Source: Bartonella sp. AU18XJBT
GTDB lineage: Bacteria; Pseudomonadota; Alphaproteobacteria; Rhizobiales; Rhizobiaceae
NCBI RefSeq assembly: GCF_028618595.1
Contig: NZ_JAQITE010000021.1
Span: 1-32,991, forward strand
DNA: 32,991 nt
Reading direction: 5' to 3'
The position numbers were made by a program, and so were the translations under genes. Under the pieces are notes generated by a model, which made no database searches, had not been told where the DNA came from, and saw only the letters and a program-made list of their open reading frames with translations. Positions 1 to 7,500 of the stretch are shown here, piece after piece; the first letter of the stretch is position 1, and each line of letters starts with the position of its first letter.

Positions 1-296
1 CCACTTACAACGGCATTATCGTAAACCCGTGCATTGCTATAAACCTTGGCTTTCCCTCCGACCCAGCAATTGCCCTCATGAGAGAGGTTGCTTTCACCTT
101 GTATAAAACCACCTAAATCGCCTTTTTGTACATCTCCAAAATCTCTTAAAGCTCTAATTCTATGAAGGGTTTTAAAGCCAACTTCAATTGTTTCACCTGT
201 AAATTCGTATTTTTTTACACATTGCTGCTTATTAACAGAGGCGGTTTCATTTGAAATGGAAGAGATAACGGATGTGTTTTTTGATGTAGTTTTCAT
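1..296 (-). CDS. Beta-helix repeat phage-associated protein, N-terminal part (runs off left edge)
   Basis: Reading the minus strand from an ATG at 296 gives an open frame to the window edge (98 codons). After a Ser/Thr-rich start of about 25 residues it has GETIEVGFKTLHRIRALRDF, then GGFIQGESNLSHEGNCWVGG and the first units of a short repeat of the type 'KVYSNARVYDNAVVS'. Such A-x-V-Y-x-N-A repeats are typical of left-handed or pectate-lyase-like beta-helix proteins found in prophages and mobile islands. A weak AGGA lies 9-12 bases before the ATG and a TATAAT sits at 311-316 on the same strand. The molecular function is unknown. The call as a gene is fairly secure from the repeat register; the C-terminus is outside the window. 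Confidence 0.75.
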   Translation of the reverse strand, partial: MKTTSKNTSVISSISNETASVNKQQCVKKYEFTGETIEVGFKTLHRIRALRDFGDVQKGDLGGFIQGESNLSHEGNCWVGGKAKVYSNARVYDNAVVS

Positions 297-438
297 AACT
301 AATCCTATCGATTATACAGTTTTCAATTGACAACCCTATAAGGGCGCCGGGCGTTTGAAAACACGGTCGATAGTCCGTCGTTACACTTTTCTCATAAAGA
401 GTATTGTATGGTGTAACTACACCCGACAAAGCTCTCAT
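247..438 (-). CDS. Possible 63-residue leader ORF overlapping the start of the beta-helix gene
   Basis: This ATG-to-stop frame begins MRALSGVVTP, contains TTDYRPCFQTPGALIGLSIE, and ends inside the downstream gene in another frame. The segment 330-438 is clearly more GC-rich than its surroundings and contains a dyad, GGTGTA-GT-TACACC on the minus strand, and the GC-rich stretch CGCCCGGCGCCC. It may be a real small phage protein, a leader peptide, or a structured RNA leader that happens to be open. No convincing ribosome binding site is visible. Confidence 0.25.
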   Translation of the reverse strand: MRALSGVVTPYNTLYEKSVTTDYRPCFQTPGALIGLSIENCIIDRISYENYIKKHIRYLFHFK

Positions 439-543
439 ATACTAACAAAAGCATAAAAGATAGTCAGTTTTAATAGGATTAGGTTTATCGCAACCTCTTC
501 GCTATCTGTTTAGTGTTTTCATCACTTGAATATTCATATAACA

Positions 544-617
544 AAATACGTATTTATTGTCAAATAATATTTTATCTTTTTTGATATTTTTTGTATTTTT
601 TAAATACGTTATGTATT
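544..617. promoter_or_regulatory. Pair of related palindromes, possible operators
   Basis: A perfect 12-bp palindrome AAATACGTATTT is at 544-555. A second site, AAATAC-GTTAT-GTATTA, lies at 602-617, so the same half-sites recur about 58 bp apart, separated by T-rich DNA. The arrangement fits two binding sites for a dimeric repressor. No adjacent regulator gene is visible within the window, so the role is inferred. Confidence 0.3.
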
Positions 618-1116
618 AATAATATCTTATGCTTATTAATTGCTTCTTTTATATTTATGTTCTTTTAACGCTATATTATAGGCTTTGTGAAACGATTGCG
701 TTATTTTCTGAATCTATACATTTATAATATTTAAAAATGCTCTCATCATGCGTATTTTTATCTTTATAACCTATCTGTTTTTTTACTAAATGGTTTTTAA
801 AATTTCTGTTAATTTCTTTTATAACACATTTGCAACTTAACAGCTTTTTTAAAGGTATTATCTTTATAAGCAATGCATTCATTTGCATTTTGATTATGAA
901 AATGCCTTATGATTATGAAAGCCTGCTTTTTTCACGCGTGCTTTATAGCTGTTATGTTCTTTATAGCTATAGCCATGCATCATTTTTTATTTTCATAAGA
1001 GAAATGATAAATAGGATATATGATAATTGTGATTTATTGCTTGTTATGAAAATATCTAAAGAGAGAATAATAATTATAGAGATGAGCAAAATCCCTTTTA
1101 ATAGACTTTTGTCATT

Positions 1117-1299
1117 TTTGTCAGTTTAGTCAGTTAACTCTAACCCCTATAGTATTTTTTTAATGAGATAAAAAATTGAAAACATTATATTTCAATATGT
1201 TAGTATTTTAATGATACAACCCTTATTAAGATACACACCATAAATACAACTGTAAATATATTATTTGTCAGTTATGTGTCAGTAAATTGAACTGACAAA
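1117..1299. repeat. Cluster of TGTCAGTT motifs including a 10-bp inverted repeat
   Basis: TTTTGTCAGTT occurs at 1117-1127, followed directly by another GTCAGTT. A second group has TTTGTCAGTT at 1264-1273, GTCAG at 1278-1282 and the inverse AACTGACAAA at 1290-1299, which makes a perfect 10-bp inverted repeat with a 16-bp spacer. Five copies in 180 bp look like iterons or operators of a mobile element. Confidence 0.45.
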
Positions 1300-1359
1300 A
1301 TGATGATTTTAGTGAGTGATTAAAACACGTCTTAAAAAAACATGTGATCCTTTAAAGCC

Positions 1360-1524
1360 TTTCAAAAGAAACGGTTTATAATCATAAAAATGCTATCAAG
1401 ACGTATTTATAGATTTAAAGGTTGGTACTTAAAAAAATAATAAGAGTGAAAAGTTATTTTAAAACATATTAAGTGAATTTTCAAAAGACCGTTTATAATG
1501 ATAAGAAATCCTATTAAGGCTATT
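1360..1524 (+). repeat. Two diverged direct repeats of about 45 bp
   Basis: 1360-1405 and 1479-1522 align over most of their length. Both start with TTTCAAAAGA, continue with a CGTTTATAAT core (CGGTTTATAAT in the first copy), and then run through ATAAnAAAT and CTATnAAG. They are non-coding and lie beside the TGTCAG cluster, so they may be part of the same replication or control region. Confidence 0.45.
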
Positions 1525-1538
1525 ATGGTTATGAGTTT

Positions 1539-1639
1539 AGGGGGTTTTGGGGGGTCTTTTTACCCCCCCTTATATATATTTTTTAGTCAAAAATAAAATA
1601 ATAATGGGTAAAAGCGCCCCCCACCCCCCCATACCCCCC
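1539..1639. repeat. G/C homopolymer island with hairpin and quadruplex potential
   Basis: A run of five G, TTTT and six G (1539-1554) is followed at 1563-1569 by seven C, so G6 and C7 can pair around a T-rich loop. At 1617-1639 there are runs of six, seven and six C separated by one and three bases. On the minus strand these are closely spaced G-tracts downstream of the primase gene's stop, able to form a quadruplex in DNA or in the mRNA tail. Such tracts also slip easily during replication. Confidence 0.5.
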
Positions 1640-1715
1640 AAAAAACTAATGATGGGGAGTGCTTTGAAGGTTTACTGTTATATTGTTTAATGTTTTATAA
1701 GATTTCCAAATTGCC

Positions 1716-3089
1716 TCAGTGTGATGTCTTATGATCTTTCACTAAGGGGTGCCATTCATAACGTATGGTAGGTCGACCACTTTGAGAGCACTTGTCTCCA
1801 GAGATTTCACGAATATAGTTACAACGACATAAAAGCTCTAAAGCTTGCTTAACGGTTTGATTGTCTGTTAAACATTTCCAATCACGTTTATAAACATCCC
1901 TTGCTGTAAAAACATCGGGTAAACAATCACAGCGTTCAACAATTAATTTTGCACGCTCTGCTGTTAATGTATCCCCCGCCGCATAAAGACGCTTTGCATG
2001 GCTTATCAAATATTTTTCCCAATACAAGGCTCTCTCAAGGGCATCTCTATTGATTTCAAAACGCCCCCTTCGGTCAATTCAAAAATCAACGCAAGACTTA
2101 CTATGGTTTTGGGCATTTTCAAAAGATGCGCTTGTAAACTTTCAGAAAGGTTATTCTCTTTGGCTTCTTTAAAAATCTTTTGCATCCATTCACGAAAGAT
2201 CTCTTGCGCTTCAGCAGAAAAGCGCATCACCAGCGGGTGTTCTGGTGAACCAAGGGGTTTATCATAAAGAGAATGAAACACCCCTTCATAAGTTTTCCAT
2301 GCCTCTTGATTAGGAGGTCTATCAACCCATTTCCAATCTTTTGTCTCATCGGGAAAGACAAGCATTTGAAAGCGTTGTAAGAAACCATCATTGCCTTTGC
2401 CATATAAAACATTGCGTATAAAGGGCAGAATGCGAGAGGGTTGAATGCCTCCTATAATTGAAAGAGTTGCATTGGGAATAAAAATGGTTCCCCGCCCGAT
2501 ACGGTCATAAGTAAATTGACCATCTCCATTAAAAGCTTCCAAATAAAAGGCACGGTCTGTTTGATATTCCTTCCGTTCCATATCTGTTAAGAAACCAGAT
2601 AACTCATCACGCACCATTAAGAGACCACGAGGGTTTTCTTTTAACAATTCCCCAAGCTTTTCAACCGTCACATCATTGACAATAAGACGTCGTTTATGAA
2701 GCGTGTCATCTTCCTCACTTTCTTTGTGTTCAAGAGTTTGTGAAAGAAGAGCAAGGGCTTGTTTCTCGTCTTGATCTTTGAGTGCTTTATAGGCTTGTTT
2801 TTTCTTTTCTCGTTTATCTAATTCAATAAGAATATCTTTTGTTTCTTGCTGTTTTTTCTTCTTTACCCACTCTTGATGCCATTCATCTTGAAATTCATAA
2901 AGAGGTTCTAAAGCAGCTTCCATGGTATCTGTTTTCATAGTTGAAGGTTCCCCCACAATGGCACCCCAGAGATAGGGATAAGCTAGGCAGCCTATCATCA
3001 TGAGCAGGACAACGGGCTATTCCATAATATCCATGCCAAACCCCACGCAAGGCATTTGTAATGCCCCGAGCATTTATATAAGAAAACAT
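1716..3089 (-). pseudogene. Phage/satellite primase-helicase (DUF3987-type), internally deleted and frameshifted
   Basis: The N-terminus from the ATG at 3089 has the primase-like stretch GIARCPAHDDRLPSLSL. The reading frame then changes at about 2975 to AYPYLWGAIVGEPSTMKT, which is the P-loop region (GEPSTMKT) of the helicase-like domain. The Toprim-type middle expected between these, roughly 300 residues by comparison with relatives of about 800 residues, is missing. The helicase part continues to about 2070, where the frame changes again: restoring one G in the five-base G run (2064-2068) would give GGRFEINRDALERALYWEKY and join the C-terminal 103-residue part, which contains LLCRCNYIREISG. 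The product would prime and unwind element DNA. It is almost certainly dead because of the internal deletion. Its neighbours are AlpA and the integrase, as in P4-like satellites. Confidence 0.8.
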
Positions 3090-3097
3090 GTTTTTTA

Positions 3098-3121
3098 TCC
3101 TATGATTATTGCACCATAGGA
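3098..3121 (-). promoter_or_regulatory. Hairpin covering the primase ribosome binding site
   Basis: TCCTATG at 3098-3104 and CATAGGA at 3115-3121 form a perfect 7-bp stem with a 10-base loop. On the minus strand the AGGA in the 3' arm is the only Shine-Dalgarno-like sequence, 9-12 bases before the ATG at 3089, so the stem would hide it. This suggests translational control of the primase. Confidence 0.35.
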
Positions 3122-3159
3122 CGGATTATGCTAACTCTAGGGTGATGAGTTTGAGAAAG

Positions 3160-3191
3160 CCTTGTCCGTCCTTACGTGACAAGGTTTTTTT
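3160..3191 (+). terminator. Terminator-like hairpin between AlpA and primase genes
   Basis: CCTTGTC (3160-3166) and GACAAGG (3178-3184) pair around an 11-base loop and are followed by seven T on the plus strand. The shape is that of an intrinsic terminator reading rightwards, although no plus-strand gene is visible to its left. Read leftwards it sits just after the AlpA stop codon but lacks a T run. Confidence 0.4.
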
Positions 3192-3390
3192 ATGCCACGT
3201 CGTTATAACGTTGCTGTTTTGCTTGTTCGATTACATTTAAGAGATCCGATTGTAACCAACGGGATAAAAAACCAAATTTTAAAGGTTTTGGGAGAATGCC
3301 ATTAGTAACATGACGGCGGAATGTTGAGACACTCATATGAAGCAATTTTGCACTTTCACGGTCTGTTAAAAGAATATCATTTTCTGTCAT
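3190..3390 (-). CDS. AlpA-family excisionase/transcription regulator
   Basis: This 66-residue protein starts MTENDILLTDRESAKLLHMS and has the helix-turn-helix pattern of AlpA/MerR-like phage regulators: L-T-x-x-x-x-A-x-x-L-x-x-S-x-x-T-x-x-R, followed by a short wing (GILPKPLKFG) and W-x-x-x-D-L. AlpA-type proteins bind DNA and act as excisionases or activators of satellite and prophage genes. An AAAGGA ribosome binding site lies at the right distance from the ATG. It lies between the integrase and the primase, both broken, and appears itself intact. Whether it still regulates anything is unknown. Confidence 0.85.
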   Translation of the reverse strand: MTENDILLTDRESAKLLHMSVSTFRRHVTNGILPKPLKFGFLSRWLQSDLLNVIEQAKQQRYNDVA

Positions 3391-3563
3391 TCTAAAATCC
3401 TTTCATAATAAAAAATAGAACCAAATCATGCCTATTTATTAACCACATTTTTGTTCATTTTTGAAGGTATTTTATTTATAGAAAACAATATTTTATCATA
3501 GTTTTATTGATGTGATAATTTATGAATCTTATTGAGAAAGAATGAGAGAAAAGAGAGCTAAAG

Positions 3564-3572
3564 TTATCCACA
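3564..3572 (+). promoter_or_regulatory. Consensus DnaA box
   Basis: TTATCCACA matches the bacterial DnaA-binding consensus exactly, and it is followed by GATAA. A single box between integrase and alpA may be left over from the element's replication control or may be chance. Confidence 0.35.
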
Positions 3573-3576
3573 GATA

Positions 3577-3595
3577 ATGGGGTTATGCACCCCAT
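3577..3595 (-). terminator. Hairpin directly after the integrase stop
   Basis: ATGGGGT-TATGC-ACCCCAT forms a 7-bp stem with a 5-base loop, a few bases past the integrase stop codon. It lacks a strong U run, so it is either a weak terminator or an mRNA-end stabiliser. Confidence 0.35.
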
Positions 3596-3598
3596 ATC

Positions 3599-4640
3599 TT
3601 AAGATTGACCTGTAACATATGCCGCCCATTTATCCATATAGACACGGCGCTGTTCTAGATAGTCAGTACGACGATAGGCACGCTCTACTTGTCCTCCGAC
3701 CGTATGACTTAAAATGGTTTCAGCGACCTCATAGGGAGCATCAGTTGTTTCAGCAAGCCAATTGCGTAAACTAGAGCGAAATCCATGGGGACGTGCTTCA
3801 AGTCTAGCACGTTTCATATGCTGTAACATATTACTCTCACCAAGAGGACCATGACCGGTAACAGAAAGGATAAAATCACTTTTGGAGAGATAACGGGCTT
3901 GTTCAATTACTTTTAATGCTTCTGTTGATAGAGGGACGCGAAACTCTTCTGTAGTATCACGTCGACCTTTCATATTTTCAGCAGGAATGGTCCATATATC
4001 GCTATCAACTTGATCTTTATGAATATGACGTAAAGGATAAGTACGAACCCCTGTAAGGATAAGTAAACGCAAAGCCAATTATGTTAGGGTTGATGCTTCG
4101 CAAAGTGTTTTATAAAAAGCCGGCACATCTTTCCAATCCATTGCAGGTAAGTTTTTGACCTTATGACGTTGTTTACCTAAGAGAGCACGTGCTTTTTCTG
4201 TTGCTTGTAAATCAACATCCAAACCCAAAGCAGCCGCATGTTTGAGACAAAGATTGAGACGTATCAATGCTGTCCGAGCAGCTCCAGCTTTTGTATGCCA
4301 GATAGGGGCAAGTGTATTACGTATTTCTGTTTGTGTAATCTTTGACACAGGAAGACAACCTAATTTAGGGAGAATATGAAGTTGTAAAGGCGAAAACCAA
4401 TGTCCATCTTTCCCATCCCCTTTTAATTTAGCTTTACGAGTTTCAAAAGTATCCAAGGCAATATCTTTTAAGTAATGGAGATTGTGCATTGCCTCACGCT
4501 TTTGTTTCTCACGTTCTTTAATGGGGTCACGCCCTTCATGCAAAACAGAACGCCATTGACTTGCTAATTCACGGGCTTGTTTTAAAGAGACATCTCGCAA
4601 TGCACCCAAGCCCATTTCACGACGGCGCCCGTGAAATGGG
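3599..4640 (-). pseudogene. int: Phage tyrosine integrase, 5'-truncated and interrupted by an in-frame stop
   Basis: Homology begins near 4636 (FHGRRREMGLGALRDVSLKQ) and runs to 3599. The arm- and core-binding regions occupy the first about 175 codons. The catalytic part has TGVRTYPLRH (catalytic Arg region), HGFRSSLRNW (H-x-x-R box), LSHTVGGQVERAYRR (H/W box) and the nucleophile Tyr in RAYRRTDYL. A TAA at 4079-4081 splits the gene within one unchanged frame; a CAA-to-TAA change would explain it. The first about 60 residues of the DUF4102 N-domain are missing, because an in-frame stop lies upstream near 4650. The product would have integrated and excised the element; it is probably inactive. 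A perfect 11-bp inverted repeat (4611-4621/4630-4640) marks the truncated end. Two further remnants of this family lie at 23560-24130 and 32655-32800. Confidence 0.85.
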
Positions 4641-5278
4641 ATAATCTAAAAACTCTCGTGAAAAGTATAAGATCAATAGTGCATCATTATTTTTATGTTA
4701 TTAATATTTTTATGTTATTAATATACGCGTTGATACTAATATATAATCCATTTACCGAGTCACGATAGCTTTTTGCACTTGAGATAGTTTATTAAAAGGA
4801 ATTACTATTTATTTCTTTACGTATTTTTATTTACACATCAATCTAGCTTATGATGTGTAAACAAAAAGTTTTGATTGCTTCAATATGAACAGGTTTGGAA
4901 AAGAGAGAATTTTATGATATTGATGAGCCAATTCAATATATAAAACAATAAATTATCCTTATGAATAAAAACGTTTATATTATCTTGCATTCAACCCCAC
5001 ATTTTCTGCAGAAAAATAGAAAATATAAAAATGAGTTAAATGACAATTATAAAAAATTCTATTATCACATAATTTCAATAAATGATACAAAACTTAGGCT
5101 ATAAAAAGCTGAATCATTCGCAATAAAAGTATTTTCATTGCCTAGGATAGAGCATCTGGAAGGCTATTTTTAATGCTTTTAAAGTCTATCTTCGAAAAAG
5201 AAACATGAGACTTTATTTCTCATAAAGCTGTTATTGTGGTGTGAATTTTCGTCAACATTTCAATAAAGAAGGAAAGCA
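4641..5278. other. Intergenic region before the permease
   Basis: No gene or tRNA is seen here. Near 4686-4721 the sequence ATTTTTATGTTATTAAT is repeated in tandem. A strong inverted repeat at 4830-4861 is listed separately. The permease ribosome binding site (AAGGAA) is at 5270-5275. Confidence 0.5.
4830..4861. promoter_or_regulatory. 11-bp perfect inverted repeat, candidate operator
   Basis: TTTACACATCA (4830-4840) and TGATGTGTAAA (4851-4861) are exact reverse complements with a 10-bp spacer. No T run follows, so an operator is more likely than a terminator. It lies about 420 bp before the permease gene. Confidence 0.4.
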
Positions 5279-6655
5279 ATGGCACGAAATGAACTGAAAC
5301 GAGGTATGAGTAAGCGCCAAGTTATTTTTTTAGCTCTTGGCTCTGCTATTGGAACAGGTCTTTTTTATGGGTCTGCACAGGCAATTAAGCTTGCGGGTCC
5401 CAGTGTTTTGATTGCCTATTGTATTGCTGGTTTAGCTATTTTTATGGTGATGCGGGCTCTAGGAGAGATGATACTTCATAATCCATTGCCTGGTTCTTTT
5501 GCTCGTTATGCGGCAAATTACATATCACCATTAGCAGGCTTTTTAACGGGATGGACATATGTATTTGAGATGATTCTTGTTGGTTTGGCTGATATTACAG
5601 CTTTTGCGACTTATATGGGTTTTTGGTATCCTGATGTTGCTCCTTGGGTATGGGCACTGAGTATTACATTAATCATCACAGGTATTAATTTAGCTGCTGT
5701 AGAAGTTTATGGTGAACTAGAGTTTTGGCTGTCTTCTATTAAAGTTATCGCTATCATTGCGATGATTATTCTAGGAATAGCAATTATTTTTTTTTGGGGG
5801 GGTGAAACTGCAGATTTTTCTACCGTTACTGTTCATAATTTATGGAAAAATGGTGGTATTTTTCCCAATGGTTGGTTTGGTTTTTTAGCTTGCTTTAGTG
5901 TTGTTGTTTTTGCTTTTGGTGGCATAGAAATCATTGGCATGGCAGTCATGGAAGTTCAAAATCCTCATCAAACGATTGCAAAGGCAATTAATTCTACCCC
6001 AGTTCGTATTTTGCTTTTTTACATCATGACGTTAGCTATTTTAATGTCTCTTTATCCTTGGAATGAGATTGGTCTTATGGATAGTCCTTTTGTCTCCATT
6101 TTTGAAAATCTTGGGATTTCATATGCAGCAAATATTTTAAATATTGTTGTTGTTACAGCTGCTATTTCTGCAATGAATAGTGGAATGTATGGTGCTTGTC
6201 GCATGATACATGGTTTATCGCAGGAAGGTTATGCTTTAAAGAAGTTTCAGTATTTATCAAAAAATGGTATACCAATTTTTGTTATTTTGATGATCTTCGG
6301 TATTTTTCTTCTTGGTGCTGTCCTTAATTATTTTTACCATGAGAAGCTTTTTTTTATCATTGCTGCAATGGCAACATTTGCGACAGTTTTTGTTTGGATA
6401 ATGATTCTACTTTCACAAATTTTTATGCGAATTAAGATGCCTAAAGAAGCACAAAACGGTTTGAAATTCCCCATTCCATTTTGGCCAATAGGATCGATTT
6501 TTTCTATTTTATTTATGGTTTTTATTTTTATTCTCTTATGGTATTTTGATGAGACGCGACCGGTTTTAATTATAGGTTTTAGTTGGATTGCTTGGCTTGT
6601 TATTTGTTTTTATGCACTTAAACTTTATAATTTTAAACAAAAGAAACTGCAATAA
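5279..6655 (+). CDS. Amino-acid permease, AAT/APC family
   Basis: This 458-residue inner-membrane protein belongs to the amino-acid transporter family (AAT branch of the APC superfamily: ProY, AroP, GabP and relatives). The N-terminus has the conserved first-helix motif GSAIGTGLFYGSA followed by KLAGPSVLIAY and the RALGEM region. About twelve hydrophobic helices follow, and the length is normal for the family. It would import a neutral or aromatic amino acid, or proline, by proton symport; the exact substrate cannot be read from the sequence. A clear AAGGAA ribosome binding site precedes the ATG. It stands alone between the prophage remnant and the haemagglutinin remnant and seems intact. Confidence 0.9.
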   Translation: MARNELKRGMSKRQVIFLALGSAIGTGLFYGSAQAIKLAGPSVLIAYCIAGLAIFMVMRALGEMILHNPLPGSFARYAANYISPLAGFLTGWTYVFEMILVGLADITAFATYMGFWYPDVAPWVWALSITLIITGINLAAVEVYGELEFWLSSIKVIAIIAMIILGIAIIFFWGGETADFSTVTVHNLWKNGGIFPNGWFGFLACFSVVVFAFGGIEIIGMAVMEVQNPHQTIAKAINSTPVRILLFYIMTLAILMSLYPWNEIGLMDSPFVSIFENLGISYAANILNIVVVTAAISAMNSGMYGACRMIHGLSQEGYALKKFQYLSKNGIPIFVILMIFGIFLLGAVLNYFYHEKLFFIIAAMATFATVFVWIMILLSQIFMRIKMPKEAQNGLKFPIPFWPIGSIFSILFMVFIFILLWYFDETRPVLIIGFSWIAWLVICFYALKLYNFKQKKLQ

Positions 6656-7500
6656 AATGTGAATAGAGATAAAACTCAAAACAAATAGCTGCTATCATCA
6701 GGAAAATAGCTGTTTGATTGCTATTCTCTAAAAATTAGAACAATCTAGATTGAAAAAATCTGCTCGTTATTATTTCGCTTTGGAAGTTTTTATAAGCCAT
6801 TGCTTATGATAACGACCAAATCATATAAATATTTAGGCGTTTTTTGATGGTGAGCCATGCAATTAATATAAGTCTTTCATGTTAAAATGCCTAACAATGC
6901 AAATAGATTTTACTAGATAAAAGCTTATGGGCAGATATCTTTTTCTAAATGTATTAATGAAATTCTGTTTCACAAGAGAAGTTATCGTAAGAACTGTTTT
7001 TATTGTTTTATAAGCTCTTTAAAGAATTGGTTGTTTAAATTTTGTTGTTTAAGAAACTACTAGCGCTTTTAGAAGCGAAGATAAAGTTCTTTATGTACTT
7101 TTTTGAAAAGAAGGGTTGGGGGGCTGTGTCCTTTAAAAGGGTATTTGGAGTCTTATAGGATAAAGGGGAAAGTTTTTTATTTCTATTATTTTTTCTCAAA
7201 GAGGATTGGCGTTGATAGAAAATAGTGGATAATAAAGTCATTGGAGGCATTGTATCATTGTGTTTGCAAAAACTTCAATAAAGAGCAACAAGGTATCACA
7301 ATAAAATCTTATAAAAGAGTAAATTAAAGAGAGCAATGAACGTGTGACAGTTTTACGATTCTTGTTTTTATTGCTCTCAAAAGAGCAAGGATCAAACTTG
7401 TTTTTTATAATATTGATACGGGAGTAATTTTTATCACAAGTGGAGGAGGACAAAATGCATTTCGCAACTGTATTTTCGTGCAAAATTATTCAATATTATT
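6656..7500. other. Intergenic region, nothing coding recognised
   Basis: About 850 bp of AT-rich DNA. A weak dyad (CAAATAGCT / AGCTGTTTG, about 6684-6715) follows the permease and might terminate it. A hairpin at 7371-7388 is listed separately. A GGAGGAGG followed by an ATG at 7455 opens a 41-codon frame unrelated to the haemagglutinin frame downstream. The minus-strand frames here look like chance. Confidence 0.4.
7371..7388. terminator. Short perfect hairpin upstream of the haemagglutinin remnant
   Basis: TTGCTCT-CAAA-AGAGCAA is a perfect 7-bp stem with a tetraloop. A T-rich stretch (CTTGTTTTTT) begins about 10 bases later. It could be a terminator or an mRNA structure, with no clear gene to serve. 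Confidence 0.25.

Larger units (their letters stand above)
439..1715. other. Long gene-poor, repeat-rich AT stretch
   Basis: I see no convincing protein gene in about 1.3 kb. The open frames here start with TTG or lack a ribosome binding site and are rich in Ile, Lys and Phe, as expected from AT-rich non-coding DNA. The stretch instead holds palindromes, a cluster of TGTCAG motifs, a pair of diverged direct repeats and G/C homopolymers, each listed separately. It lies downstream of a broken primase gene, so it may be the former origin or control region of the element. Confidence 0.6.

Noticed and set aside
676..1129. Two overlapping small open frames on opposite strands
   Set aside because: The plus frame starts with TTG, neither has a ribosome binding site, and both show only AT-driven composition.
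4611..4640. Inverted repeat at the integrase 5' end as an insertion-sequence terminal repeat
   Set aside because: Much of it is explained by the native FHGRRREM coding sequence, and no transposase or target duplication is present.
4641..5278. tRNA gene or attachment site next to the integrase
   Set aside because: I found no cloverleaf or T-arm-like sequence here and no clear duplicated core.
7035..7483. Minus-strand open frames of 71 and 81 codons
   Set aside because: No ribosome binding site, no recognisable motif, and composition like the surrounding non-coding DNA.
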